From NCBI GenBank assembly GCA_017854535.1, contig JAFMHL010000002.1, forward strand, positions 51,588 through 115,587: a stretch of DNA of 64,000 nucleotides, given 5' to 3'. Position 1 is the stretch's first letter, and each line of letters starts with the position of its first letter. The DNA comes from Nitratireductor sp. (lineage in GTDB: Bacteria > Pseudomonadota > Alphaproteobacteria > Rhizobiales > Rhizobiaceae). Positions 26,840 through 36,936 of this stretch are shown here, one piece after another. The position numbers and the translations under genes were made by a program. The notes under the pieces are model-generated. The model was not told where the DNA came from. It worked only from the letters and a program-made list of their open reading frames with translations, and ran no database searches.

Positions 26840-28792
26840 ATGTACGAAGTTAGCAAGCATAAGGTAAAAGCCGCTTGGAAAAAGAATGCTCTGATCGACG
26901 ATGAGACCTATCAAAAATGGTACAAGCAGAGCGTAAGCAACCCAGAGAAATTCTGGGGCAAGCATGGCAAACGCATCGATTGGATGAAACCTTACACCAA
27001 GGTGAAAAACACATCTTTTGACGGAAATGTTTTAATCAAATGGTTCGAGGATGGCGTTACCAATGTGGCTTACAACTGCATCGACAGACATCTTAAAAAG
27101 CGCGGCAACCAAACGGCCATCATCTGGGAAGGCGACAACCCATTTGATGACAAGAAAATAACTTATAACGAATTATACGACCATGTCTGCCGACTTTCCA
27201 ATGTCATGAAATCTCACGGCGTCAAAAAAGGTGATCGCGTAACTATCTATATGCCTATGATCCCTGAAGCGGCTTATGCGATGTTGGCCTGCGCGCGTAT
27301 TGGCGCCATTCACTCGATTGTATTTGGTGGCTTTTCCCCTGATGCCCTCGCCCAACGCATTGTCGACTGCAAATCCACATTCGTAATCACAGCTGACGAA
27401 GGCCTTCGCGGCGGCAAGACAATCCCGCTCAAAGCTAATACTGACGCAGCTTGCGAAATCGCCGCATCTAAAAAGCGTAAGGTTAAAAACGTATTGGTGG
27501 TGCGCCGCACCGCAGGAAAAATTAATTGGGTTGAAAAGCGCGACCTTTGGTATCACAGCGAAATGGCCAAGGCCAAACCTGTCTGTAAGCCGGAGCCGAT
27601 GAAAGCAGAAGACCCGCTATTCATTCTTTACACTTCTGGTTCCACTGGTCAGCCAAAAGGCGTTTTGCATACAACAGGTGGTTATCTGGTTTATGCTTCC
27701 ATGACCCATGAATATGTTTTCGATTATCAAGAGGGTGACACCTATTGGTGTACAGCCGATGTGGGCTGGGTCACCGGACACTCCTATATCGTCTATGGGC
27801 CATTGGCCAATGGTGCAAAGACACTCATGTTTGAAGGCGTTCCGAACTATCCATCCATGTCTCGTTTTTGGGATGTGGTGGACAAACACCAAGTCAACAT
27901 TTTCTACACCGCGCCTACTGCACTACGCGCATTGATGGGCGCAGGCGATGATCATGTAACATCAACATCCCGCAAATCACTTCGGGTTCTTGGTTCTGTT
28001 GGCGAACCAATAAATCCTGAGGCTTGGGAATGGTATTACAATGTAGTTGGTAACAAGCGTTGCCCAATTGTTGATACTTGGTGGCAAACGGAAACAGGGG
28101 GGATTTTGATCTCGCCACTGCCCGGCGCAACCGATTTGAAACCCGGCTCCGCTACACGTCCATTCTTTGGAGTGCAACCGCAATTGGTAGACAATGAAGG
28201 CAATGTTTTGGAAGGGGCGACAGACGGCAATCTTTGCTTGACCGATTCTTGGCCTGGCCAAATGCGAACCGTTTATGGCGATCATAAACGTTTCATCCAA
28301 ACCTATTTCGCCACTTACAAAGGCAAATATTTCACTGGTGACGGATGTCGCCGTGATCAAGACGGCTATTACTGGATTACCGGCCGCGTGGATGACGTGA
28401 TCAATGTATCAGGCCACCGGATGGGAACTGCCGAGGTCGAATCGGCGCTGGTTGCCCATGACAGCGTTTCTGAAGCAGCTGTCGTTGGCTATCCTCATGA
28501 CATCAAAGGCCAGGGGATTTATTGTTACGTGACATTGATGGCTGGTCAGAAAGACAGTGATGCTTTGCGCAGCGAACTTGTAAAGCATGTAAGAGGTGAA
28601 ATCGGTCCGATTGCTTCTCCCGACAAAATCCAGTTCTCACCGGGCTTGCCTAAAACGCGTTCAGGCAAAATCATGCGGCGCATACTGCGAAAAATTGCAG
28701 AAGATGATTTTGGCGCATTAGGCGATACTTCGACTTTGGCTGATCCATCAGTTGTCGATGACCTCATTGCAAACCGCCAGAACAAGAAATAG
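26840..28792 (+). CDS. acs: Acetyl-CoA synthetase
   Basis: Activates acetate to acetyl-CoA through acetyl-AMP; 650 residues, the usual length. The AMP-binding P-loop [28 protein letters not shown], and [20 protein letters not shown] are present. The conserved lysine K610, in [12 protein letters not shown], is the residue controlled by reversible acetylation in other bacteria. A strong ribosome site (GGGGAGG) precedes the ATG. It is monocistronic, with a good terminator just downstream; the 255-base upstream region has no operator that I recognise. Confidence 0.98.
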   Translation: MYEVSKHKVKAAWKKNALIDDETYQKWYKQSVSNPEKFWGKHGKRIDWMKPYTKVKNTSFDGNVLIKWFEDGVTNVAYNCIDRHLKKRGNQTAIIWEGDNPFDDKKITYNELYDHVCRLSNVMKSHGVKKGDRVTIYMPMIPEAAYAMLACARIGAIHSIVFGGFSPDALAQRIVDCKSTFVITADEGLRGGKTIPLKANTDAACEIAASKKRKVKNVLVVRRTAGKINWVEKRDLWYHSEMAKAKPVCKPEPMKAEDPLFILYTSGSTGQPKGVLHTTGGYLVYASMTHEYVFDYQEGDTYWCTADVGWVTGHSYIVYGPLANGAKTLMFEGVPNYPSMSRFWDVVDKHQVNIFYTAPTALRALMGAGDDHVTSTSRKSLRVLGSVGEPINPEAWEWYYNVVGNKRCPIVDTWWQTETGGILISPLPGATDLKPGSATRPFFGVQPQLVDNEGNVLEGATDGNLCLTDSWPGQMRTVYGDHKRFIQTYFATYKGKYFTGDGCRRDQDGYYWITGRVDDVINVSGHRMGTAEVESALVAHDSVSEAAVVGYPHDIKGQGIYCYVTLMAGQKDSDALRSELVKHVRGEIGPIASPDKIQFSPGLPKTRSGKIMRRILRKIAEDDFGALGDTSTLADPSVVDDLIANRQNKK

Positions 28793-28809
28793 AATTTTTA
28801 TCGAGACAT

Positions 28810-28840
28810 GAAAAAGGGGAGCAAATTGCTCCCCTTTTTT
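28810..28840. terminator. Bidirectional intrinsic terminator between acs and L,D-transpeptidase
   Basis: A near-perfect hairpin with arms AGGGGAGCAA and TTGCTCCCCT (28815-28834), flanked by A-rich sequence on the left and T-rich on the right. It can therefore terminate both the rightward acs transcript and the leftward transpeptidase transcript that ends at 28861. Confidence 0.92.
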
Positions 28841-28860
28841 GATTCAATAAACCAAACATA

Positions 28861-30876
28861 TCAGCTTGAGAAAATCGAGGCTTGAGACCTCAACTCTCTG
28901 GTTTTTGCAATAGCATTTTTCAGCGCTTTGTCACGTCCATAGATGTCAGTATAAAAGCCAACTTTTCCATCATCATTAGGCCAAGCGGTGAAGTAGGAAA
29001 CATAAACGGGTATCTGGTTGTTGACCTTGATGCTCTGGTTTTTACCAGCTTCAACATAAGCGTTTACCTGCGCCACACTTGTCTGCAAAACAGCGGCGGC
29101 CATGTCACGTGGATGCTGCAACCGGACGCAACCTGAGCTGTATGCGCGTGACGAGCGTTGAAACAAACTGCGCTCAGGGGTATCATGCATGTAAATCGCA
29201 TGCTTGTTCGGGAAGAGAATTTTCAACTCGCCCAATGCATTGCTGCTGCCAGGTTTTTGACGAATGGAAACACCATTTGGTGAGCCAGAATACCAATCTA
29301 CCGAATATGGATCTGTGACGCCTCTGGCAGTAATGACTTCATAACCATTTGCTGTCAAATAGCCTGGATTAGCCCGGATTTTCCCCAGTTTCTGATTAAC
29401 AAGAATTGAGTACGGTACATTCCAATAGGGATTAACTTCAACAATCTCGATCTTGTCATAGAAGAAGTAAGTCTGATTGGATGGCTTTCCAACAATCGCA
29501 CGCATGCTCAGGCTAGTCTTGTCATCCAATATGTAAGAGGCATTATAGGCCGGTTGATTGATGAACACATGACGGGGACCCAACTCAACTGGCAACCAGC
29601 GCAGGCGCTCCAGTGCCAGTTCGATTTTTTCAATCTTCGCTTTTGGAGAAGCGGACTGCAATTTAGCTATCGTATTCTTTCCAACGATACCGTCAGGTCC
29701 AAGTCCGTTTTCTTTTTGAAAATCCTTCACCAGCGCTACAAGTTCTTCGCTAAATATGGTGCTGTCTGCATATGTATTGAAGGTCACTGAATGCGTAAAT
29801 TTTAACTCGGTTGAAGCTTTTTTGGCAATCAGGGCAATAACTTTCGGGAGCTCCAGATTTTCTTGTCCAGGCTTAAAAAAAGTGCCTGACTTTATCGGTT
29901 CAATGGACTGCTCATCAACATCGCCGCGAAGCTCTGCAAGCTCTGCCATCAACATTGCAAATCGCGAATTTTGAGGGTTCAACCCACTAAGCGTTTCAGC
30001 TGGGTTGTCGCTGGAAAACACTTTCGAAACGACGTCCTCATAAGCACGCTTATAACCCGGGAAGTCGTGATATCCGCTGAGACCATTGGGATTTACACGA
30101 CCATTTTTCGCATCCGATCCATAGCGAAGCATGGCCGCGCTCAAAGCAAGTTCAAAACGCGCTGCTCGCTTCTCAATGTCAGATACGTTACCTGTTTCCA
30201 GATCTGAGGGATCAACAATAAAGTCAGTAGGATCAAGACCAACTTCGTGCGCATTCTTCAGCACGTTCATTACCGCAATCGCATTTGCGTTCGGCTTCCA
30301 GTCTCTATCGAGCCACAAATAAGACGGATCGCTGGAATAATGCTTTTTAACAGCAGCCGCGATCCCATCTTCCAGCTTGAGACTCAATCCATCAACAGCT
30401 TCATTTGTAACTGCATGAGCAGGTATAACAATGCCTTCATATTTCTCCGCAGCCTTCGGTGCGCTCGTGCTACCAGTGCTTGCCGGATCAATTAAGCTGG
30501 GAGTGTTCGAGTTATTTTCATCCAAAGTCGCAACAGTTGATGTCTCTGGCGTTTTAATCTGGCTTATTTCAATCTTTCTAATAACCACTTCCGGCGCAAC
30601 AACAGGCAGAACACCAACCAGAGCCAAAGTCTGCAGACGTTCAGTCTTGTAGTTATAGTAACTTGGGCCGGCTACTTTCTTGATAGGCGCGCTAGCAGAT
30701 CTTTGTTGAATAACAACCTGCGGACTACGCTTGTTCCTCATCCTCTGCGCGGCTTTTGGAAACCATTGCTCCAACAGTGTTTTACGCTTCGCATAAGCCG
30801 TTTCAACAGGGATTGTGGCCAGAAAGCTTCCAGCCAAAGCTAAACATAAAATGCGGGTGATCACGGGACGGGACAT
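28861..30876 (-). CDS. L,D-transpeptidase (YcbB-like)
   Basis: A 671-residue periplasmic peptidoglycan cross-linking enzyme. It has a signal peptide (cleavage likely after AYA near residue 29), an N-terminal low-complexity stretch to about 160 and a scaffold domain. A peptidoglycan-binding domain (VALVKDFQKENGLGPDGIVGKNTI) lies near 385-410. The YkuD catalytic domain holds the His of YMHDTP and the nucleophile C583 in YSSGCVRLQHP. Such enzymes make 3-3 cross-links, prominent in polarly growing Rhizobiales. A CtrA-type box lies 65-79 bases upstream of its ATG. Confidence 0.95.
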   Translation of the reverse strand: MSRPVITRILCLALAGSFLATIPVETAYAKRKTLLEQWFPKAAQRMRNKRSPQVVIQQRSASAPIKKVAGPSYYNYKTERLQTLALVGVLPVVAPEVVIRKIEISQIKTPETSTVATLDENNSNTPSLIDPASTGSTSAPKAAEKYEGIVIPAHAVTNEAVDGLSLKLEDGIAAAVKKHYSSDPSYLWLDRDWKPNANAIAVMNVLKNAHEVGLDPTDFIVDPSDLETGNVSDIEKRAARFELALSAAMLRYGSDAKNGRVNPNGLSGYHDFPGYKRAYEDVVSKVFSSDNPAETLSGLNPQNSRFAMLMAELAELRGDVDEQSIEPIKSGTFFKPGQENLELPKVIALIAKKASTELKFTHSVTFNTYADSTIFSEELVALVKDFQKENGLGPDGIVGKNTIAKLQSASPKAKIEKIELALERLRWLPVELGPRHVFINQPAYNASYILDDKTSLSMRAIVGKPSNQTYFFYDKIEIVEVNPYWNVPYSILVNQKLGKIRANPGYLTANGYEVITARGVTDPYSVDWYSGSPNGVSIRQKPGSSNALGELKILFPNKHAIYMHDTPERSLFQRSSRAYSSGCVRLQHPRDMAAAVLQTSVAQVNAYVEAGKNQSIKVNNQIPVYVSYFTAWPNDDGKVGFYTDIYGRDKALKNAIAKTRELRSQASIFSS

Positions 30877-30940
30877 ATATTGAACCTGACAATTTTAAAT
30901 GTTTCGCTTTTCTCTGCAAACCAGAGAAAGACCAAATCGG

Positions 30941-30955
30941 TTAACCCATGGTTAA
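30941..30955. promoter_or_regulatory. CtrA-type box upstream of L,D-transpeptidase gene
   Basis: TTAACCCATGGTTAA (followed by C) is a perfect TTAA-N7-TTAA match, nearly palindromic. It sits 65-79 bases upstream of the transpeptidase ATG at 30876, the right distance for a CtrA-activated promoter with a short leader. Assignment is by consensus only; no -10 element was proven. Confidence 0.6.
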
Positions 30956-31084
30956 CAAGACTTGGAACATACCGCAAATCATGTCTATCAACAATGACCG
31001 CAATGAATTCTACAGCGCAATGTTGCAATCATGCATCGTTGCATCTTTGAGCAGGTGGATTTCATCGCATTTGCTCTAAAGCCA

Positions 31085-32764
31085 TCATCTATCGCTTGTC
31101 TGCCAATTTGGATTAATCCAGGGCTCTAGATTGGACTTTGGCAACATTTGCTTACCCAAAATATGATCCGCCGCCTTTTCACCCACCATAATGGAAGGTG
31201 CATTGAGATTGCCATTGGTAATTTGCGGGAATATCGAACTATCTGCAACGCGGAGATTTTCAACACCAATTACTCGGCATTCTGGATCAACAACAGCCAT
31301 TTTATCATCGATCCGACCCATTCTGGCTGTTCCACACGGATGATAAGCGCTTTCAGCATGCTCGCGTATGACCCTATCCAACTCTTCGTCTGTTTGAAGA
31401 TCAGAGCCTGGCTGGATCTCGCGCCCTGAATAAGGCTTCATGGCATCTTGTCCAAAGATTTCCCGCGTAATGCGAATACAATGACGAAAATCAGACCAGT
31501 CATCTTCATGGGACATGTAATTAAACAATATACTTGGTTTGGCGTAAGGATCAGACGACTTCAGTTCTACACGCCCCCTCGATTTTGAACGCATTGGTCC
31601 CACATGGGCTTGAAACCCATGCGACTTGGCAGCAGCTTTACCATCATACCTGATGGCCACAGGCAGAAAATGATACTGGATATCCGGATACTGAACCCCT
31701 GCCTTTGATCGAATGAAACCAGTGCTACCAAAATGATTGGTTGCCCCGTCGCCAGTTTTGAAAAACAGCCATTGGGCGCCAATTAGTGCTTTCCAGAACA
31801 GATTGAGTTTCGAATAAAGTGTGATCGGCTGCAGGCATTCTTGCTGCACATATAATTCGAGGTGATCCTGCAAATTTGCCCCGACGCCGGGCCGATCTGC
31901 AACCACTTCAATTCCCATTTCTTTAAGATGCTTTGCAGGCCCTATGCCTGATAACATCAATAATTTGGGGGAGTTGATAGACGATGCCGCAAGGATGACT
32001 TCCTTACGTGCATGTATTGTCTGGACCGTGCTGCCGCGAGAGATTTCAACGCCAACTGCCTTTTTGCCTTCCAAGACGACTTTACGGGCAAAACCTTTGA
32101 TCACTTGAACGCCGCCGCGTTTGATCGCCGGCTTTAGATAAGCGCTGGCAGCCGACCATCTGCGACCTTTGTAAACCGTTTGTTCAAACGCACCAAAGCC
32201 TTCTTGCTTTGATCCATTATAATCTATCGTGGTTTCAAAGCCCGCTTCGCTACCAGCTTGAACAAACGCATCATAGAGCGGATTATCCCGTGGACCACGT
32301 GTTACATGCAATGGCCCACTATTCCCACGGACGCCTTCTTCACCTCCGTGAGAGGTTTCTAACCGCTGATAATAAGGAAGCACGTCACTATAGGACCAGC
32401 CTTTGGCGCCCATCTCTTCCCATGTATCGAAATCTTTAGCATGTCCACGCACATAGATCATGCCATTGATAGAAGACGAACCGCCTATCACCTTGCCTCT
32501 TGGGCATGCCATGGTTCGACCACCCATATGGGGCTCAGCTTCTGTTTCAAATCCCCAATCATATATCGACATACCCATAGGATAGGAAAGCGCTGCTGGC
32601 ATTTGAATGAACGGGCCAATATCGGTACCGCCAAATTCAATGACAATTACAGAGTTCTTCCCATCTTCTGACAGACGGTAAGCTAAAGCTGATCCGGCAG
32701 AGCCTGAACCAACAATAACATAGTCAGCCTGAATGCTTTCAGCATCAATTGCGCCACCAGACAT
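31085..32764 (-). CDS. betA: Choline dehydrogenase (GMC oxidoreductase)
   Basis: FAD-dependent, membrane-associated enzyme oxidising choline to betaine aldehyde; 559 residues. The FAD-binding [18 protein letters not shown] is at the N-terminus. [14 protein letters not shown] (GMC signature 1), [16 protein letters not shown] (signature 2) and the catalytic [14 protein letters not shown] follow. The bet context makes choline the probable substrate. I start at the ATG at 32764, with GGAG eight bases upstream; a GTG at 32773 is the alternative. It ends the betI-betB-betA operon, 26 bases after betB. Confidence 0.95.
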   Translation of the reverse strand: MSGGAIDAESIQADYVIVGSGSAGSALAYRLSEDGKNSVIVIEFGGTDIGPFIQMPAALSYPMGMSIYDWGFETEAEPHMGGRTMACPRGKVIGGSSSINGMIYVRGHAKDFDTWEEMGAKGWSYSDVLPYYQRLETSHGGEEGVRGNSGPLHVTRGPRDNPLYDAFVQAGSEAGFETTIDYNGSKQEGFGAFEQTVYKGRRWSAASAYLKPAIKRGGVQVIKGFARKVVLEGKKAVGVEISRGSTVQTIHARKEVILAASSINSPKLLMLSGIGPAKHLKEMGIEVVADRPGVGANLQDHLELYVQQECLQPITLYSKLNLFWKALIGAQWLFFKTGDGATNHFGSTGFIRSKAGVQYPDIQYHFLPVAIRYDGKAAAKSHGFQAHVGPMRSKSRGRVELKSSDPYAKPSILFNYMSHEDDWSDFRHCIRITREIFGQDAMKPYSGREIQPGSDLQTDEELDRVIREHAESAYHPCGTARMGRIDDKMAVVDPECRVIGVENLRVADSSIFPQITNGNLNAPSIMVGEKAADHILGKQMLPKSNLEPWINPNWQTSDR

Positions 32765-32790
32765 ATATTCCACTCCAACACTCGTCCTGT

Positions 32791-34269
32791 TTAGTAAGGA
32801 TATTCCATTGGGCTCATAGCCACGTGGACGCTTTTGATCTGGCTATAGGCATCCAACGCCCATTTACCGTTTTCCATGCCAAGGCCGGACTTCTTATGGC
32901 CACCAAATGGCATTTCAACAGGTGTCACATTAAACGTATTGATCCAGCATGACCCTGCTTGCAGACGCGTCATCATCCGGTGACCACGAGAAAGATCAGC
33001 GGTATAAACACCTGCTGCCAATCCAAACACCGTATCATTGGCGCGTGCAGTCACCTCATCTTCGTCCTTGAAGGTAAAGAGCGACAGCAATGGTCCAAAA
33101 ACCTCGTCACGGGCAATCGATTGATGATCATCCTTGGGTTTGTAAATCGCCGGGCCAATCCAATTACCATTTTCAAAACCTTGAATTTTAGGGATACCGC
33201 CATCATACAAACATTCACCTTGAGAAGGCGCAGACTTGTAAAACCCTTCGACCTTTTTGAAATGTTCGGCAGAAACCAGCGGACCCATCTGGGTCTTTTC
33301 ATCCATCGGATCACCAATCACCAATGCTTCTGTTCGGCGGATAAGTTTTTCTACGAACTGATCACGAATATTCTCGTGAACAAAAACACGTGTCCCGTTG
33401 GAACAAACCTGTCCGGTTGAATAAAAATTGGCGAGCATCGCACCGCCAACGGCCGAATCGATATCGGCATCATCAAAAATCACCAAAGGCGACTTGCCGC
33501 CTAATTCCAGTGTAACCTTCTTGATACCGTCAGCGGCACCTTTTAGGACTTTAGAACCCGTCGTGGTTTCGCCAGTTAGGGAGACTTTTGCAATATCAGA
33601 ATGGCTGACCAATGCCGCACCCACTTCTCTGCCCCCCTGCAAAACATTGAACACACCATCAGGAAGACCAGCTTCCTTATAAGCTTCGGCAAGTTTCAGG
33701 GCAGAGAGCGGCGTTAGTTCTGCTGGCTTCAAGATGAAAGCGTTGCCACAGGCAAGCGCTGGTGCCGACTTCCATGCGGCCATCTGCAACGGATAATTCC
33801 AGGCAGCAATACCAAGGCAAATGCCCAGCGGCTCACGAACCGTATATCCCCAATCGCCTTCAGCGCCGGAAAAGCCCACATACTCGCCTGTTAGTGTTGC
33901 TGCCTGAGCGGCAAAATATTCAATCGAGTCAGCTGCTGAGGTGACATCTACTACCAGTGTTTCCTGAAGTGCTTTTCCTGTATCCAGCGTTTCCAGTCTG
34001 GCGATTTCATCATTCTTTGAACGCAAGATTTGTGCAGCGCGATATAACACTCTGGCGCGTTGAGCCGGTGGCGTTTTGCGCCAAATTTCAAATCCACGTT
34101 TCGCAGCCGCTATCGTCTGTTCAATTTCGCTAGATGTTGCCCAGGCAATATCAACAAAAGCCTCGCCATTTGCCGGATAAATATCAGGCATTTTTTCACC
34201 AGCACCATTGATAAATTGTCCATCAATAAAATGACTGGTTTGAGGTAATAGATGATTGAAATCAGCCAT
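32791..34269 (-). CDS. betB: Betaine aldehyde dehydrogenase
   Basis: NAD(P)+-dependent oxidation of betaine aldehyde to glycine betaine; 492 residues. The general base glutamate is in [10 protein letters not shown] (about residue 255), and the catalytic cysteine C289 lies in [34 protein letters not shown] and the C-terminal [15 protein letters not shown] are typical of the BADH group. Its ATG overlaps the betI stop by one base (TAATG). Together with betA it converts imported choline into the osmoprotectant. Confidence 0.97.
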   Translation of the reverse strand: MADFNHLLPQTSHFIDGQFINGAGEKMPDIYPANGEAFVDIAWATSSEIEQTIAAAKRGFEIWRKTPPAQRARVLYRAAQILRSKNDEIARLETLDTGKALQETLVVDVTSAADSIEYFAAQAATLTGEYVGFSGAEGDWGYTVREPLGICLGIAAWNYPLQMAAWKSAPALACGNAFILKPAELTPLSALKLAEAYKEAGLPDGVFNVLQGGREVGAALVSHSDIAKVSLTGETTTGSKVLKGAADGIKKVTLELGGKSPLVIFDDADIDSAVGGAMLANFYSTGQVCSNGTRVFVHENIRDQFVEKLIRRTEALVIGDPMDEKTQMGPLVSAEHFKKVEGFYKSAPSQGECLYDGGIPKIQGFENGNWIGPAIYKPKDDHQSIARDEVFGPLLSLFTFKDEDEVTARANDTVFGLAAGVYTADLSRGHRMMTRLQAGSCWINTFNVTPVEMPFGGHKKSGLGMENGKWALDAYSQIKSVHVAMSPMEYPY

Positions 34270-34865
34270 TAGTGAACTCCATTAATTGGGTATGAAATTT
34301 TGCAGGTGTCGCGCACAAACGTCCTGCACAGAGAAATTGCTCCAGCAGAATCGGAGCCCGCCAAAGCTTGTCGAATGTATAAACCATCAATAAAAGCCCC
34401 TAACCCGTCTGCGGCCTGAACCGCTTCCTCATGAGGCAGGAATGCTTTGAAGGCATTCACCAGATTGCTTTTCAGCCGACCTGTATAAATTCCAAGAAGT
34501 CGCGCGGCCTGAGGCGAAGAGTAGGCTTTCAAGTAAAATACCAACCAAGCGGCGACAGTTTTACGTTCAAATTGGTCAGCCGTAAAACTGGCCCTTATCA
34601 ACGCATCTATGCGTTCCTGTGGCTTGTCCGCCAATTGCAATTCCCTGACAACAGAAGCAGAAAACTCACGCAACAAATGACGCATGGTTTGGATGATGAT
34701 TTCGTCCTTATCCCCAAAGTAATGAAATGCGAGCGCGGAGGACATGCCAGCTTGCTTGGCAATATCCTTGACTGAAACGTCCAGCGACCCCTGCTCGCCA
34801 ATCATCTCGATGGCAGCATGTATAAGTGCTTTCCGCCTTTCAGGCTCTGCTCCAATACGTGGCAT
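34269..34865 (-). CDS. betI: BetI, TetR-type repressor of choline genes
   Basis: A 198-residue TetR-family regulator. The N-terminal helix-turn-helix (SVKDIAKQAGMSSALAFHYFG) spans about residues 28-50, and the ligand domain follows. BetI represses choline oxidation and transport genes and is relieved by choline. I start at the ATG at 34865 (MPRIGAEPERR), which matches the family's usual beginning and has AGGA eight bases upstream. It is the first gene of betI-betB-betA and divergent from choXWV. A perfect palindrome 70 bases upstream is the probable operator. Confidence 0.96.
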   Translation of the reverse strand: MPRIGAEPERRKALIHAAIEMIGEQGSLDVSVKDIAKQAGMSSALAFHYFGDKDEIIIQTMRHLLREFSASVVRELQLADKPQERIDALIRASFTADQFERKTVAAWLVFYLKAYSSPQAARLLGIYTGRLKSNLVNAFKAFLPHEEAVQAADGLGAFIDGLYIRQALAGSDSAGAISLCRTFVRDTCKISYPINGVH

Positions 34866-34934
34866 TTTTGGTTCCTGGCTGTTCTTTCCCAGATATTTAG
34901 CGAGGCGATGCACACTTTGTGGAAAGATTTTTAA

Positions 34935-34950
34935 TTGACTGATCAGTCAA
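34935..34950. promoter_or_regulatory. Probable BetI operator, 16-bp perfect palindrome
   Basis: TTGACTGATCAGTCAA is identical to its own reverse complement. It lies between the divergent betI and choX genes, 70 bases from the betI ATG and 117 from the choX ATG. Each half begins with TTGACT, a -35-like hexamer, on both strands, so a bound dimer could block both promoters. A TetR-family operator of this length is typical. Assignment to BetI is inferred from position. Confidence 0.75.
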
Positions 34951-35066
34951 AATAAACAAAAATAGCTTGTAGGTAAAGAAGCAAATTGTAATCATTGCCT
35001 CAGATATAAAAATTTCATTACCGCGAAATTAGTTATGAAACGAATAATCCACATGGGAGAATACAC

Positions 35067-36026
35067 ATGACATTCAAAATCAAAACCACCCTTGCCGCAC
35101 TGGCTATGACATCCGCCTTGGTCGGCACAGCGCCAGCTTTTGCTGAAAGCCATGAAGCCGCTTCTTGCGGAACTGTTCGATTTTCCGATGTAGGCTGGAC
35201 TGATATTACTGCGACAACAGCCGTGACCACATTCCTTTTAAAGTCGATCGGTTATGAGACTGACATCAAGGTTCTTTCTGTTCCTGTGACATATCAATCC
35301 CTTGCAAACAAAGACATTGATGTTTTCCTTGGCAATTGGATGCCAACCATGGAAGCCGATATTCGTCCATTCCTAGATGCGAAAACCGTTGAATCAACAA
35401 ACGTCAATCTTGAAGGCGCAAAATACACATTGACCACCAATGCCGAAGGCGCTGCCCTTGGAATCAAAGACTTCGCAGATATTGCAAAAAACAAAGATGC
35501 TTTGGCTGGCAAGATTTATGGCATTGAGCCAGGCAATGATGGCAACCGCCTGATCCTCGACATGATCGATCAGGATGCGTTTGGTCTTAAAGGTTTTGAA
35601 GTGGTTGAATCTTCAGAAGCTGGCATGTTGGCCCAGGCAACCCGCGCTGCAAAAGCAAAAGAGCCGATCGTATTTCTTGGTTGGGAACCGCACCCAATGA
35701 ACGCCAATCTGGACCTTACTTATCTAACCGGCGGCGATGACTTCTTTGGTCCAAACCTAGGTGGCGCGACCATCTACACAAACACAAGAGCTGGTTTTTC
35801 TGCTGAATGCCCAAATGCCGGTAAACTCGTAACCAATATGAAGTTTTCTTTGGCTATGGAAAACGAAATCATGGGCGCAATCCTTGATGATGGTACAGAC
35901 CCTGAAAAAGCAGCGATTGCTTGGTTGAAAGCAAATCCAGATGCAGTTGGCCCTTGGCTGGATGGTGTAACCACTAAGGATGGTGGCGATGCCATGGCCG
36001 CTGTGAAATCAGCGCTAGGTATGTAA
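35067..36026 (+). CDS. choX: Choline ABC transporter substrate-binding protein
   Basis: Periplasmic binding protein (319 residues) of the high-affinity choline uptake system. The signal peptide ends at AFA before ESHEAASCG (residue about 28). The mature part has DVGWTDITATTA, SVPVTYQSLANKDIDVFLGNWMPTME and FLGWEPHPMN, the last two carrying the aromatic residues that cage quaternary ammonium groups in the ChoX/ProX class. It is first in choX-choW-choV and separated from choW by a hairpin terminator. Glycine betaine or carnitine binding is the alternative. Confidence 0.95.
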   Translation: MTFKIKTTLAALAMTSALVGTAPAFAESHEAASCGTVRFSDVGWTDITATTAVTTFLLKSIGYETDIKVLSVPVTYQSLANKDIDVFLGNWMPTMEADIRPFLDAKTVESTNVNLEGAKYTLTTNAEGAALGIKDFADIAKNKDALAGKIYGIEPGNDGNRLILDMIDQDAFGLKGFEVVESSEAGMLAQATRAAKAKEPIVFLGWEPHPMNANLDLTYLTGGDDFFGPNLGGATIYTNTRAGFSAECPNAGKLVTNMKFSLAMENEIMGAILDDGTDPEKAAIAWLKANPDAVGPWLDGVTTKDGGDAMAAVKSALGM

Positions 36027-36041
36027 TCGCCAATAAAAAAT

Positions 36042-36070
36042 CAAAAGGTCGCCGATTGGCGGCCTTTTTT
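36042..36070 (+). terminator. Attenuating terminator between choX and choW
   Basis: The arms GGTCGCC (36047-36053) and GGCGGCC (36058-36064), with one G-T pair and a GATT loop, are followed by six T residues. It is 16 bases after the choX stop and 23 bases before choW. Such hairpins between a binding-protein gene and its permease gene usually lower expression of the downstream genes relative to the binding protein. Confidence 0.85.
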
Positions 36071-36092
36071 ATTAAAAGGGATTAATCATCAA

Positions 36093-36935
36093 ATGATGGA
36101 GTGGATTACAGATAACCAATTGCCAATCGGCAAATGGGCTAAAAGCGCCGTAGATTGGCTGATTGATAACGGCGGTTTTGTCTTCGACTGGCTAGCAGCT
36201 CAATTATCCACCATGATCAATGCTCTTTTATGGATTTTGGAGTTTCCAAATCCGCTTATATTTATCGCAATTGTCACAGCTATAGCTTTCTGGCGCAAAC
36301 GCGATTGGGGCTTTACGCTTTTTACTCTTGCGGCCCTGTTACTGATCCTCAACCAAGGTTATTGGAAAGAAATGATCCAAACCCTTGCTCTGGTGATGGC
36401 ATCAGCTGCTGTGTGTATGGCAGTTGGCGTTCCCATTGGAATTCTAGCAGCTCACAACCCGCGATTTTCTTCGTTCCTGCGCCCTGTGCTGGATTTGATG
36501 CAAACCATTCCAACATTCGTGTATCTTATTCCAGCTCTTATTTTATTTGGTCTTGGAATGGTTCCCGGGCTAATCGCGACGGTCATTTTTGCCGTGCCCG
36601 CGCCCGTTCGATTAACAGAGCTGGGAGTGCGTTCAACACCGCGTTCGTTGGTTGAAGCAGGACAGGCATTTGGCGCAACCAAATGGCAATTGCTCACCAA
36701 GGTCGAACTCCCATACGCTCTTCCGCAAATCATGGCGGGCCTAACCCAAACAATCATGCTGTCTTTGTCCATGGTTGTTATTGCAGCCTTGGTGGGCGCG
36801 CCTGGCTTAGGGGTTCCTGTGGTTCGGGCATTGAATACAGTGAATATCGCAAAAGGCTTTGAAGCTGGCATTGTCATTGTTTTGGTCGCCATTCTGCTCG
36901 ACCGCCTCCTTCGCCATGAACGCAAGGAAAACTGA
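36093..36935 (+). CDS. choW: Choline ABC transporter permease
   Basis: Inner-membrane permease (280 residues) of the proline/glycine betaine/choline transporter class, with about six membrane helices. The EAA loop that contacts the ATPase is visible as ELGVRSTPRSLVEAGQAFGATKWQLL, followed by VELPYALPQIMAGL. The N-terminal SAVDWLIDNGGFVFDW is typical of ChoW/ProW. There are two adjacent ATG codons at 36093 and 36096; I use the first. The choV start lies one base beyond the stop. Confidence 0.95.
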   Translation: MMEWITDNQLPIGKWAKSAVDWLIDNGGFVFDWLAAQLSTMINALLWILEFPNPLIFIAIVTAIAFWRKRDWGFTLFTLAALLLILNQGYWKEMIQTLALVMASAAVCMAVGVPIGILAAHNPRFSSFLRPVLDLMQTIPTFVYLIPALILFGLGMVPGLIATVIFAVPAPVRLTELGVRSTPRSLVEAGQAFGATKWQLLTKVELPYALPQIMAGLTQTIMLSLSMVVIAALVGAPGLGVPVVRALNTVNIAKGFEAGIVIVLVAILLDRLLRHERKEN

Positions 36936-36936
36936 T

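Noticed and set aside
36452..36925. 157-codon open frame on the minus strand
   Set aside because: Antisense to choW, whose identity is secure. The translated chain is rich in Arg/Thr/Met and resembles no protein family.
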